DNA from: a bacterium
GTDB lineage: Bacteria; Elusimicrobiota; Elusimicrobia; UBA1565; UBA9628
Length of the DNA: 64,000 nucleotides
Direction: 5' to 3'
Assembly (NCBI GenBank): GCA_021782205.1
Contig: JAJXVH010000008.1
Location: 1 to 64,000, forward strand
The position numbers and the translations under genes were made by a program. The notes under the pieces are model-generated. The model was given only the letters and a program-made list of their open reading frames with translations, was not told where the DNA came from and searched no databases. This document shows positions 29,095 through 38,611 of the stretch, one piece after another (positions within the stretch are counted from its first letter, which is position 1; every line of letters begins with the position of its first letter).

Positions 29095-29748
29095 TTAGAG
29101 CAGGCCGCGCTCGCGAAAGCTGAAGTAGCCGCCCTCGGCCACCACCACGTGGTCGGCCAGAGGTATGCCCAGCAGTTCTCCGCAGCGCTGCAGGCGGCGC
29201 GTGACGTCGCGGTCCTCGGCCGACGGGGCGGGATCGCCGGACGGGTGATTGTGGACCGCCACCACCGCGGCGGCGCTGTGGGCGATCGCCGGGGAGAACA
29301 CCTCGCGCGGGTGCACCAGGCTTGCCGACAGCGTGCCGACGGAGACCGTCTCCAGGTGCACGAGCTGGCGGCGCGCGTTCAGGCAGAGCACCAGGAAATG
29401 CTCCTTGCGCGCGGCGCGCACGGCCGCCGCCACCTGGCCGGCCGCCGCGCCCGCGCAGTCCACCACCGGCCGCGGGTCCGGCCGGCGTCTTCGCGAGAGC
29501 TCCGCGGCCGCGGCCAGCGCGGCCGCGCGCACCGGTCCTACGCCGCGTACGCGGCGTAGTTTTTCAAAGCCCGCGTCCGCGCCTTCCGGCAGGTCGCGCA
29601 GGAGGCCTTCGGCCACCTCCAGCGCGGAGCGCCCCGCGCTGCCCGTGCGCAGAAGCAAGGCGACCAACTCCGCGTCGCTCAGGGCCTCCGGGCCGCGCCG
29701 CGCCAGCTTCTCGCGCGGGCGGTCGGCGACCACGCTCCAATCGCTCAC
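29095..29748 (-). CDS. radC: RadC/JAB-domain DNA repair protein
   Basis: RPREKLARRGPEALSDAELVALLLRTG, VAVHNHPSGDPAPSAEDRDVTRRL, ADHVVVAEGGYFSF. Confidence 0.93.
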   Translation of the reverse strand: MSDWSVVADRPREKLARRGPEALSDAELVALLLRTGSAGRSALEVAEGLLRDLPEGADAGFEKLRRVRGVGPVRAAALAAAAELSRRRRPDPRPVVDCAGAAAGQVAAAVRAARKEHFLVLCLNARRQLVHLETVSVGTLSASLVHPREVFSPAIAHSAAAVVAVHNHPSGDPAPSAEDRDVTRRLQRCGELLGIPLADHVVVAEGGYFSFRERGLL

Positions 29749-30737
29749 CGCGCCTCCTCCAGGGACTCGGCCACGCGCGCCAACTCCTCGTCGGCCAAGT
29801 CGCCGGACACCACCAGAAGACCGGCGCCGGTGCGCCGTACCAGCGCCGCCCCGTCGCCCGCCGGCAGCAGCCGCGCCGTCATGCCGTCCGGCAGGCGGAC
29901 CTCGCGTCCCAGACGTTCATCCAGGCCCGAACTCGCTCCCGCCGGACCCTCGAAGACGGTGAAGCGCGCCTCGCCGTCGCCGTAGGCGATCAGCGCCCCG
30001 CCGTCCCGCGCCCGCGCCTCCAGCGGCAGAAAGCCCAGCGGCGCCCAACGCGGAAAGCGCGCCGCGATTCCCGCGACCGGCGGGTCCGGCGGGATGAGCG
30101 GCCGCGCCGCGGTCCCGGACGGAGCGGCGCGGGCGAACAGCGCGGGATCGACCTGCGCCGGAATTTCAAGCTTCACCAGCCGCTCGCGCCGCGACAGCGT
30201 GCCGTCGTAGCGGTACGTCTCCGTCTTGAGCAGAAGCCCGGTCTTGCGGTCCACCCAGAACGAACGCCGCAGCGGCCCGCCCGGGGCGAAGAAATTGAGC
30301 CGCCACGTCGCGAGTTTGGCGACATGGCCGCCGGTGGAAACCGCGACCGTGTAGATGGACTTAAGCCGCGAAAGCGTGCGCGCGGAAGGCTCCCGGGCCA
30401 CCGCGCCGGACCAGAGCAGGCTCGCCTTGGCCAGATAGACGCTCTGAGTGCCCCCGTCATCGACGATGACCTGCGCGGCCGGTTTGCGCGGGCCTTTGTC
30501 GCGCACTTCCCGGCGCAGGCGCCCGTCCGGCAAGGTGTAGACCGTCGTGCCCAGACCCTTGGGCTTGAGGCCGGGACGGAAGAACTGCACGCGCCCGCGC
30601 GCGGCACACGGCTGCGCCGGAAAGGAGGTGATCGTCGCCAGCGCGGCGTCCGCGTCCGGAAGGTGTTTCGGCGCGCGCGAGCGCGCGAGCGCCGGGACTG
30701 CGCCCAGCAGGAGCAGGACGGCCAGTTCAGCCTTCAT
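29745..30737 (-). CDS. RseB/outer-membrane lipoprotein-sorting-like periplasmic protein
   Basis: Signal peptide; SFWVDRKTGLLLKTETY; position downstream of sigma and anti-sigma genes. Confidence 0.6.
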   Translation of the reverse strand: MKAELAVLLLLGAVPALARSRAPKHLPDADAALATITSFPAQPCAARGRVQFFRPGLKPKGLGTTVYTLPDGRLRREVRDKGPRKPAAQVIVDDGGTQSVYLAKASLLWSGAVAREPSARTLSRLKSIYTVAVSTGGHVAKLATWRLNFFAPGGPLRRSFWVDRKTGLLLKTETYRYDGTLSRRERLVKLEIPAQVDPALFARAAPSGTAARPLIPPDPPVAGIAARFPRWAPLGFLPLEARARDGGALIAYGDGEARFTVFEGPAGASSGLDERLGREVRLPDGMTARLLPAGDGAALVRRTGAGLLVVSGDLADEELARVAESLEEAR

Positions 30738-31185
30738 CGCCGTCGCCTCCGTTGTCCGCGCGCCACAGGCTCTTCAAGCCTTCCGCGGCGGCGGGATCGT
30801 TGAACGCCGCGGCCGGGGCGGGGGAGAAGCGCGCCTCGGGCGCCGTCCCTGACGGATGATGCAGCAGCACCACCGTCAGCGCGGCCGCGGCGAAGGCCGC
30901 AGCGCCCGCGCCATAAGCCCACGGCGCCGACAGGGCCGAGCGCAGGTCCTCAAGCCACGACGACCCGCGCCGCGGCGCACGCGCCCGCGCCCGGCGCTTG
31001 AGCTCGGCCTTCAGGTCCGCCGGCATGGCCGGCGCCGAGCCCGACAGCGCGGACTTCATCGCCTTCAACACCCGCGCGCGGCGCGCCAACGCGGGCTGCG
31101 CGGCCAGCCGCGCCTCCAAAGCCGCGCGCGCCCCCGCCGCAAGCCGCCCGTCCACGTAGTCCGACAGCAGTTCCTCGTCCTTCAT
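30727..31185 (-). CDS. Putative membrane-anchored anti-sigma factor
   Basis: MKDEELLSDYVDGRLAAGARAALEARLAAQPAL N-terminus, single central TM; overlaps the sigma gene. Confidence 0.7.
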   Translation of the reverse strand: MKDEELLSDYVDGRLAAGARAALEARLAAQPALARRARVLKAMKSALSGSAPAMPADLKAELKRRARARAPRRGSSWLEDLRSALSAPWAYGAGAAAFAAAALTVVLLHHPSGTAPEARFSPAPAAAFNDPAAAEGLKSLWRADNGGDGDEG

Positions 31186-31724
31186 GGCTTCCCCTCCATC
31201 TCCAGCAGACGCCGCCGCAAGTTCTCCCGCGCGCGGTTGATGCGCGAGCGCACCGTGCCCAGCGGCAGGTCCAGCGCCTGAGCCGCCTCTTCGTAGCCCA
31301 GGCCCTCCATGTCGATCAGCGCGATGATCGCACGCGAAAGCGGCGCCAAACTCTCCAGCGCCCGGTGCAAGCGCGCGGCGTCTTCCTGCCGCTCCAGCCG
31401 GTCAAGCAGGGCCTCCTCGCGCTCGTCGCCCAGCGCGTCGGCCACCGTCATCCCGTCGTCGCCGATCGGCGCGTCGAGAGCGACCTTGCCGCGCCGGTCC
31501 CAGCGCCGCAGGCTGTCGCGGAACACGTTTTTGAGCACCGTCAAGAACCAGGTTTCCAAGGAGCGCGTCTCGTCGTATTGGTCGGCCCGCTCGAAGATCT
31601 TGACGAAGGCCTCCTGGGTCAGCTCGCGCGCCTCCGGCTCGCTGCCGCACAGGCCGTAGGCGAAGCCGTACGCGCGGTCGCCGTAGTCCTCGACGAATCG
31701 TTCCAGCTCCTCGGTTTTCAGCAT
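31182..31724 (-). CDS. ECF-type RNA polymerase sigma factor
   Basis: LTQEAFVKIFERADQYDETRSLETWFLTVLKNVFRDSLRR, GLGYEEAAQALDLPLGTVRSRINRARENLRR. Confidence 0.93.
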   Translation of the reverse strand: MLKTEELERFVEDYGDRAYGFAYGLCGSEPEARELTQEAFVKIFERADQYDETRSLETWFLTVLKNVFRDSLRRWDRRGKVALDAPIGDDGMTVADALGDEREEALLDRLERQEDAARLHRALESLAPLSRAIIALIDMEGLGYEEAAQALDLPLGTVRSRINRARENLRRRLLEMEGKP

Positions 31725-31845
31725 GGCCTCTAGGAGTATACGCGCCGGGGGGGTAAAAAGTTCCATTCCCCAAGACCGGATTGTAGCACGCGCCGCCCCG
31801 ACCCGTCGTAATACGGCCGTAACAGCCCGCCGCTAAACTCAGGAC

Positions 31846-32763
31846 ATGGACGCCGAGCAGACGACGTGGGAGGACCTGGTCATCCGGCCGGCGCCGGACG
31901 CGCCGGTCGCGGCGACCCCGCCCGTCCGCCCGGCCGTCGCCGTCCCCGCCGCCCTGCGCCCGCGCCAGCACCGCGTCCAGGCCGCCTACCTGGCCCACGA
32001 ACTGCGCGCTCCGGTCACCTCCATCCGGCTGGGCCTGGAGGGCCTGTCCGAGGGCGCCGTCGACCGACTGACCGACGACGAGCGCCAGATGCTGAACATC
32101 GCCATCCGCAACACTTTGCGCCTGGAAGGCCTGGTCAACGACATCATGGACTACTCGAAGCTGGCCGCGGGGCGCATGGAGGTGGCCAAGGCGCCCTGCG
32201 ACGCACGCGCGCTGGTCGACGAGGCCGTCGACGCCATGCGCGCCGCCGCCACCGCGCGCGGCGTGAAGTTGGTCCGCGACGCGGCTCCCGGACTGCCGCG
32301 CTGCTCGGCGGAGTCGCGCCGCGTGGTCCAGGTCCTCGTCAATCTGCTCTCCAACGCCATCAAGCACTCGCCGCAGCGCGGCGTCGTGACCGTCTCCGTG
32401 CGCGAGGGAGAGCGCGAGCACGCCGGCACCTTGCTGTTCCGCGTCAAGGACACCGGACCGGGCCTTGACCCCGCGGACCTGGAGCGCGTGTTCGGGCTCT
32501 TCGAGCAGGCCGGCGGCACGGTCAAGAAGTCCGAGGGCACCGGCCTGGGCCTGACCTTGTCGCGCGCCATGGTGGAGCTGCACGGGGGCCGCATCTGGGC
32601 CGAGTCTTGGAAGGGCTGCGGCGCGACCTTCTGCTTCACCATTCCCGTCGCCTCGGCAGATCTGAGCCGCCCGGTCGACGTCTACGCCGAGCCTCTCCAG
32701 GTCCACGGCCTGGTCGCCGAGTTCGCCCGCCGCTTCAACGCGGTCCTGGCGCTGTTCGTTTAA
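31846..32763 (+). CDS. Sensor histidine kinase without an evident sensor domain
   Basis: HELRAPVTSIRL H-box, NLLSNAIKHSP N-box, VKDTGPGLDP, GTGLGLTLSRAMVELHGGRIWAES. Confidence 0.92.
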   Translation: MDAEQTTWEDLVIRPAPDAPVAATPPVRPAVAVPAALRPRQHRVQAAYLAHELRAPVTSIRLGLEGLSEGAVDRLTDDERQMLNIAIRNTLRLEGLVNDIMDYSKLAAGRMEVAKAPCDARALVDEAVDAMRAAATARGVKLVRDAAPGLPRCSAESRRVVQVLVNLLSNAIKHSPQRGVVTVSVREGEREHAGTLLFRVKDTGPGLDPADLERVFGLFEQAGGTVKKSEGTGLGLTLSRAMVELHGGRIWAESWKGCGATFCFTIPVASADLSRPVDVYAEPLQVHGLVAEFARRFNAVLALFV

Positions 32764-33197
32764 GCCAGCGGCAGAACCGCCGTCATCCAACCCGCGCCGA
32801 TCTCAAGCGCCCCGCCGTGCTCGGCGAACACCGCCTGCACGTGCGCCAAGCGCGCGTGAAGAAGACCGCATTTCTCGGTCTGCACGGCGGCCTCTCCTTC
32901 CGCGAAGACCAAAGACACCGTCGCCATCTTGTCGCCGTAGATCACTCCGGCTCTGGGGCGTATGTCGGGCGTGGCGAAGTCGCGCGCCGCGTCCAACATC
33001 CGATCGAAGGCGGCGGAGATGCGGTCGATGTCGGCCGCCGTCTGGCGGGGCTTGCCTGACACGGACCAGGCCCAACCGGCGCCGGGCTCGTCGCCGCGCG
33101 CCAGGATGTGCGCGCGCATCAGCACGGAAGGCAGGACATACCCGGAGCAAGGCCGGGGCATCGTCGCGGCGGGAGACTTCGTGGCGTTGATATCCAT
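32760..33197 (-). CDS. Hypothetical protein
   Basis: ORF with TAAGCT-N6-ATG upstream; convergent with the kinase gene. Confidence 0.55.
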   Translation of the reverse strand: MDINATKSPAATMPRPCSGYVLPSVLMRAHILARGDEPGAGWAWSVSGKPRQTAADIDRISAAFDRMLDAARDFATPDIRPRAGVIYGDKMATVSLVFAEGEAAVQTEKCGLLHARLAHVQAVFAEHGGALEIGAGWMTAVLPLA

Positions 33198-33253
33198 GCC
33201 TCCAGCTTAACCGGAGGCGGCCAGTTCCCGCCGAAGCGACGCCGAATTTTTTC

Positions 33254-35347
33254 TTAAGGTGCCGGCCGAGGGCCGTCGCCGCGCACGCCGCTCATGAACG
33301 CCTCGGCGCTGGGCTCGCGGCCCAGGAAGGCGCGCAGGGAGTCCGCCTCCGGCCGCTCCGAGCCCCAGGCGAGTATCTGCGCGCGGTAGCGCGCGCCGAC
33401 CTCGGGCGAGATCACCCCGGCCGCTTTGAAGAAGGAGTAGATGTCCTGGGCGAACACCTTCGACCACAGGTAGCCGTAATAGCCCGCGCCGTAGCCGCCC
33501 ATGAGGTGGCCGAAGGAGCCGACGAAGTTGTTGCCCGGCGTCTGCGGCACGCCGGTGTACTCCTCCATGATCCGGTTGAACGCGCCGGAGACGTCGTCGG
33601 GCACGGTCGTGTGCAGGATCATGTCGCCCATCGCCAGGCCGATCTGGCCGGCGTACATCATGCCGCTCTGGAAGTCGCGCGCGGCCAGCATCTTGGCGAA
33701 CAGCGCGTCGGGAAGCCGCGAGCCGTCGTCCCAACGGCCGGAGAGTTCGTCCAGCACGGCGCGCTCCCAGACGAAGTTCTCGAGCATCTGCGAGGGGGCT
33801 TCGACGAAGTCGCGCGCCACGCTGGTGCCCGCGTAGGAGGCGTAGCGCGCCTGGGTCAGCGTGCCGTGCATCAGGTGGCCGAACTCGTGGAAGAAAGTCT
33901 CCACGTCGCCGTGGGAGAGCAAGGACGGCTTGCCGGGCTCAGGCTGGGGGAAATCGGCGATCATCGCGGAGACCGGCGTCTGGTAGCTGCCGTCGTCTCT
34001 CACGCGGCCGGAGACGATGGGAAAGGCGGCCGGATGGTCGTGCTTGCCCGGGCGCGGCGTCAGGTCCAGATAAAAATGGCCGATAAGCCGGCCGCTCTTG
34101 GCGTCGGAGATCTCGAAGAGGCGCACGCCCGGAGCCCAGGCGCGCGGGTCGGGAACCTCGCGGAAGCTCACGCCCAGCACGCGCTGGTAGACCTTCATCG
34201 TGCCCTCCACGACGCGGTCCACGGGGAAATACTGCTTGACCGTCTCCTGATCCAGCGCGTAGCGCTCCTCGCGCAGGCGGCGGGAATAATACTGGCGGTC
34301 CCAGGCGTAGACCTGGGTCGCGCCCGGCTCCACGCGGCGCTTGAATTCCAGCACGTCGGCCGAATCGCGGCGCGCGCGCTCCAGCACCGCGTCCTTGAGC
34401 CGGGTCAGGAAGGCGATCACCGCCTGGGGCGAGCCGGCCATGCGGTCCTTGAGCACCATCTCCGGATAGCCCGCAAAGCCCAGCAGGCGCGCCAATTCGC
34501 GGCGCAGGCCCAGCGCCTCGTGCAGGAGAGCCAGGTTGCGCTCGCCGCCGCGGTTGTTGAACTTCAGCATCATCGCCCGGCGCGCGTCGGCGCTGTCGGC
34601 GTAGCGCAGGAACATGGCCGAGTTCGGCTCGTCGACCGGGATGCGGTAGCGGCCGTCCGCGCCGCGCGTCAAGCTCGCGCGGTAGCCCGCGGGCAAGCCC
34701 GAGACGCCGTCCTCGCCCACCACGAGCTCGTCTTTCTTGTCCGTGATGTTGCGGGCGAAATCGCCGGACAGCGTGTTCAGCTTCTGCTGGACGGCCTTCA
34801 GGCGCTCGCGTTGCTCGGCGCTCAGCGCGAAGCCGCCCTCGCGGAAATTCTTGAGCGTGTCCGCCATCAGCCTCGCATCGGCCGGCTCCAAAGCCTCGCC
34901 GCGCGCCGCCGCGTCCTCGATCTTGCGGTAGAGCGCCTCGTTCATCGCCGTTTCCACCGACTTGCGGTCGGCGACCTTGCCGATGGCCTGCGCCGTGCGG
35001 CGCACCGCGGGGTCCGGGGAGACCTCGCCGAGAAAGACCAGCGGGTTGACGGCGCGCGAGTATTCGGCCGACGCGGCCTCGTAGGCCTTGACCGTGGACG
35101 CGAAGCTCGCCGGGGCGGCCAGTATGCCCGCGACCGCCGCGTTCAGGTTCGCCTGCGCGCCGCGGTAGGCGTCGCGCATCTGGGGCTGGGTCAGCGTGAA
35201 GTTCAGGCTCGGCAGGGAAGCGGCCGCACCCACGGCCGGGGCGGCGGCGACGGCGGCCTCGCCCGCGGGCCCGAGAACCTGGGCCGAGGCGGCAAGGGGG
35301 GACAGCGCCAGCGCGATAACGGCGGCGAGAGCTGAAATCTTCTTCAT
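33254..35347 (-). CDS. Secreted M3-family metallopeptidase (oligopeptidase / peptidyl-dipeptidase)
   Basis: Zinc motif FFHEFGHLMHGTL, APSQMLENFVWE, signal peptide MKKISALAAVIALALSPLAASAQ. Confidence 0.92.
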   Translation of the reverse strand: MKKISALAAVIALALSPLAASAQVLGPAGEAAVAAAPAVGAAASLPSLNFTLTQPQMRDAYRGAQANLNAAVAGILAAPASFASTVKAYEAASAEYSRAVNPLVFLGEVSPDPAVRRTAQAIGKVADRKSVETAMNEALYRKIEDAAARGEALEPADARLMADTLKNFREGGFALSAEQRERLKAVQQKLNTLSGDFARNITDKKDELVVGEDGVSGLPAGYRASLTRGADGRYRIPVDEPNSAMFLRYADSADARRAMMLKFNNRGGERNLALLHEALGLRRELARLLGFAGYPEMVLKDRMAGSPQAVIAFLTRLKDAVLERARRDSADVLEFKRRVEPGATQVYAWDRQYYSRRLREERYALDQETVKQYFPVDRVVEGTMKVYQRVLGVSFREVPDPRAWAPGVRLFEISDAKSGRLIGHFYLDLTPRPGKHDHPAAFPIVSGRVRDDGSYQTPVSAMIADFPQPEPGKPSLLSHGDVETFFHEFGHLMHGTLTQARYASYAGTSVARDFVEAPSQMLENFVWERAVLDELSGRWDDGSRLPDALFAKMLAARDFQSGMMYAGQIGLAMGDMILHTTVPDDVSGAFNRIMEEYTGVPQTPGNNFVGSFGHLMGGYGAGYYGYLWSKVFAQDIYSFFKAAGVISPEVGARYRAQILAWGSERPEADSLRAFLGREPSAEAFMSGVRGDGPRPAP

Positions 35348-35441
35348 GACTGGAATGTTATCCCGTACCGGAAGGGCTCGTATGAGCCGAAAGTCCCGGC
35401 GCGGCGCGGTCAAGAGTCCTAGTCCCGCGCGCGGCGCGCGC

Positions 35442-36662
35442 TCAGAACAGGCGGTGCTTGAGCACGTCCATGAGCGCGGTCAAGGTCAGCAGGCTCTGGG
35501 CCGACGGCTGGGACAAGCGGTTCATCGCGCTCATCATCTCTTGCCAGCGCTCCAGCGCGGCCGTGTAGTCCGCGCGCTGGGCGTCCAGTTTCTCGTCCCA
35601 CTGCCGGCGCATCTCCTGGGTCCAGTCATCGTAGCGGTGGCGATACTCCGCGCGCGCCAAGACGTAAGACGCGTGCGCCTCCTGCAGACGCACGGAGCCC
35701 GCGTCAAGCCGCGCCTGAATTCTCGCCCACAGGCGCTCGGAGGCGTTCGCCTGCCGGGCGCGCAGCGCGACCAGTTCCTTGTCCACCTCCAGGCGCGCCT
35801 TCAGGATCAAGGTCTCCGGCGTGCGCTTGAGCCGCCACGCCTGGCCCGTCCAGTTCAGCAGGTTGATCCACCACTTCGTCGCGTCGAACTGCCACCAGCG
35901 CAGGCCGTTGCGGTAATCGGCCTGGAACTTGTGATGGAAGTTATGATACCCCTCGCCGAAGGTGAGGGGGGCCAGCCACCAGGAATCGCGCGCGGTGTCC
36001 TTGAGCGAATACGGCTTCTCGCCGTAGAGATGCGCCAGCGAATTGATGAAGAACGTGGTGTGGTGGACCAGCACCACGCGCAGGAAGCCGCCCCACAGCA
36101 GGCCACCGACCGGACGCCCGCCCATCAGGCCGATCAAGGTCGGCAGCAGGAAAGTGAAGCCGATCACCAACGGCAGATACCAGCGGTGCTGCCACATCAC
36201 CAGCGGGTCCTTCATCAGGTCGGGCACGTTCTCGAATCTCCGGTCCTGGTCGCGCGTGTCCTTGAAGAAAATCCAGCCCATGTGCGCGTAGAGGCCGCCC
36301 TTGAGGATGTTGTAGGGATCCTCCGGGCTGTCGACGTAGCGATGGTGGTAGCGATGGTCGCTGGCCCAGCTCAGCAGGGAATTCTCCACCGCCGCCGCGC
36401 CGAACACCAGATAGAAAAGCTTCACCGCCTTCGAGCACTCGTAGGAACGATGCGAAAAAAAACGGTGATATCCGGCCGTCACGCTCAGGCTGGTCAGCAC
36501 GAACATCACGGCCACGTTGGCGATCTCCAGCCACGTGACGCCGTAATTCCTTACATACCAGGCGGTCCCCAAGACGGCGACCAGCGGCGTGACGATCAGG
36601 AAGGCGGCGTTGACCCAGTCGATCGGGCGCCTCTCGGACTGCGTGGGGGTGTAGAAATCCAT
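35442..36662 (-). CDS. Acyl-CoA/fatty acid desaturase with C-terminal coiled-coil-like extension
   Basis: Histidine boxes HRFFSHRSY, HRYHHRYVD, GEGYHNFHHKF. Confidence 0.92.
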   Translation of the reverse strand: MDFYTPTQSERRPIDWVNAAFLIVTPLVAVLGTAWYVRNYGVTWLEIANVAVMFVLTSLSVTAGYHRFFSHRSYECSKAVKLFYLVFGAAAVENSLLSWASDHRYHHRYVDSPEDPYNILKGGLYAHMGWIFFKDTRDQDRRFENVPDLMKDPLVMWQHRWYLPLVIGFTFLLPTLIGLMGGRPVGGLLWGGFLRVVLVHHTTFFINSLAHLYGEKPYSLKDTARDSWWLAPLTFGEGYHNFHHKFQADYRNGLRWWQFDATKWWINLLNWTGQAWRLKRTPETLILKARLEVDKELVALRARQANASERLWARIQARLDAGSVRLQEAHASYVLARAEYRHRYDDWTQEMRRQWDEKLDAQRADYTAALERWQEMMSAMNRLSQPSAQSLLTLTALMDVLKHRLF

Positions 36663-36778
36663 ATCACGCTGAGTTTAGCCCTTACGCCTCTGATTCTCAA
36701 GACCCATTGACGCAGCAGGAAATCAGGGGCATAATCCCCGGAGCCGCCGCCGAAAAGACGCATTGGGAGGTCCCTCGC

Positions 36779-37609
36779 GTGGAACAGAGCCAAACGCCCG
36801 CCGCCGCAAAAAGCTTGGTCGACACCACCTTCTCCGTCATTCGTTCGCCCAAGGGCTTTTACGCGGAAATGCCTAAGTCGGGCGGCTTCGGCGAACCTCT
36901 CGTCTTCCTGGCCGCAATGGGAGTCGCGACTGGACTGGTGCAGGCCGTTCTGGGCCTGGCGGGACTGCATCCCGGCATCGGACTTATCGCGGCGGTGGCC
37001 TCCGTGATCATAACCCCCATCCTGGTCGCCGTCTTCAGCTTCATCGGCGCGGCCGCACTGTTCGGAATCTGGAAGTTGATGGGGTCCCAGGAAACCTATG
37101 AAACGGCCTATCGCTGCGCCGCCTTCTCGACGGCGATCGCTCCGATCAACGCCGTCCTGTCGGCGGTCCCTTACGCCGGCATCGCGATCGGCACGATCTG
37201 GGGCGCGTTCCTGATGATCGAGGCGAGCGTTGAGACCCACAAGATTCGCGTTGAAAAAGCCCGACTCGTCTTCGGAGCGCTTGCCGCCGCGCTGATCGCC
37301 GCGTCGCTGTCCGCGCAGTGGGCCTCGCGGACTTTGCTGTCGCGACAGGCCGCCGTGATGCGGGCGGAAAGCGCCCAAATGGCGGCCGCATCCGCGCAGA
37401 TGCAGGCCGGCGCCGCGCAAATGCAGGCGCAAATGCAGGCGCAGATGCAGGCGCTACAGCAGGCGCAGGCGGCGGCTCCAGGAGGGCTCCCCGCGCAGCA
37501 ACAGGCCCAGTTCCAGCAGATGCAGCAAGCCATGCAGGCTGCAGCTCAGCGCATGGAGGCGCAACGCAAGGCCACGCCTGCAGCCTCGCCTGCTCCGAGC
37601 GGGAATTGA
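36779..37609 (+). CDS. YIP1-like membrane protein with Q/M/A-rich tail
   Basis: Hydrophobic Yip1-like region AAALFGIWKLMGSQETYETAYRCAAFSTA; low-complexity C-terminus; GTG start after GGGAGG. Confidence 0.6.
   Translation: MEQSQTPAAAKSLVDTTFSVIRSPKGFYAEMPKSGGFGEPLVFLAAMGVATGLVQAVLGLAGLHPGIGLIAAVASVIITPILVAVFSFIGAAALFGIWKLMGSQETYETAYRCAAFSTAIAPINAVLSAVPYAGIAIGTIWGAFLMIEASVETHKIRVEKARLVFGALAAALIAASLSAQWASRTLLSRQAAVMRAESAQMAAASAQMQAGAAQMQAQMQAQMQALQQAQAAAPGGLPAQQQAQFQQMQQAMQAAAQRMEAQRKATPAASPAPSGN
37415..37450 (+). repeat. Three tandem 12-bp units gcgca(a/g)atgcag encoding AQMQ repeats
   Basis: Direct reading: gcgcaaatgcag gcgcaaatgcag gcgcagatgcag. Confidence 0.9.
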
Positions 37610-38607
37610 GCGGCGCCGCGAGGCCGCTTAGCCTCCCCTTCGCCCGGCGCGCCTCCTACGCGCTCGTCGCTGCGGCTCTGCTCGCGGTGGTCGCCTGCGG
37701 CCTGGCGCCCAGCCTGATCGCGGGGCTGACCGCGCTGATGATTCTCAACAACGCCGAAAGGTTCCTGCGCGGGTTCGGCGCGGGACCGCGCACGGCGCGC
37801 GTCGGCGCGCTTGGACTTCTTCTCGTCCTGACCGGGATCCTCATCGGCGTCACGATCGCGTTCGCCCACATCGGGATGGCGCGGCTGCCCCAGTTTCTTG
37901 ACCGCATACTGCCCGGACTGGAAAGCGCGGCCGCGCGTTTCGGCGTCGCCCTGCCGATCGAAAACGCGGTCGAGTTCAAGACGTATCTCCTGGACGCAGC
38001 CCGCGCCAACGCGCGCCTGCTGACCGCCGAGGGCGGCTTGCTCACGCGCGGATTTTTTCGCTTCCTGCTGGCCGCCGTCGCCGCCGTGCTGGCCTTCCTG
38101 GCGCCGTCGCGCGCCGTCGCGGGCGCCGCCGGCGACCTCGACGCCGCCGTGCGCCAGGAATGCACCGCGCGCGCCGCGACTTTCCGCGCCTGTTTTGAAC
38201 GCGTGATGGGCGCGCAGTTCGTCATCGCCGCGATCAACGCCGGCGCGACCGCCGTCTTTCTCTTCGCGCTGCACCTTCCCTTCCGCACCATGCTGCTGCT
38301 GGCGACGTTCTTCCTGGGCGTCATCCCGATCGCGGGCAACATCGCCAGCAACGTCCTCATCGTCGCCACCGCGCTGACCGTCTCCGACTCGACGGCGGTC
38401 GCGGCGCTGGTCTTTCTGCTCGTCTCGCACAAGGCCCAGTATTTCCTCAACGGCCGGCTTGTCGGCGACCGCATCGACACGCCGACGTGGGCGATCCTGG
38501 TCAGCCTCGTGCTCGGCGAGGCGCTGATGGGGCTGCCGGGAGCGATCTTGGCGCCCACCCTGCTCCATTACGCGCGCGAGGAGCTGCGCGCGCGCCCCGC
38601 GGCCTGA
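37606..38607 (+). CDS. AI-2E family transporter (PerM-like)
   Basis: VIPIAGNIASNVLIV, FLNGRLVGDRIDTPTWAILVSLVLGEALMGLPGAILAPTLLH; TTG start overlapping upstream TGA. Confidence 0.8.
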   Translation: MSGAARPLSLPFARRASYALVAAALLAVVACGLAPSLIAGLTALMILNNAERFLRGFGAGPRTARVGALGLLLVLTGILIGVTIAFAHIGMARLPQFLDRILPGLESAAARFGVALPIENAVEFKTYLLDAARANARLLTAEGGLLTRGFFRFLLAAVAAVLAFLAPSRAVAGAAGDLDAAVRQECTARAATFRACFERVMGAQFVIAAINAGATAVFLFALHLPFRTMLLLATFFLGVIPIAGNIASNVLIVATALTVSDSTAVAALVFLLVSHKAQYFLNGRLVGDRIDTPTWAILVSLVLGEALMGLPGAILAPTLLHYAREELRARPAA

Positions 38608-38611
38608 CGCG

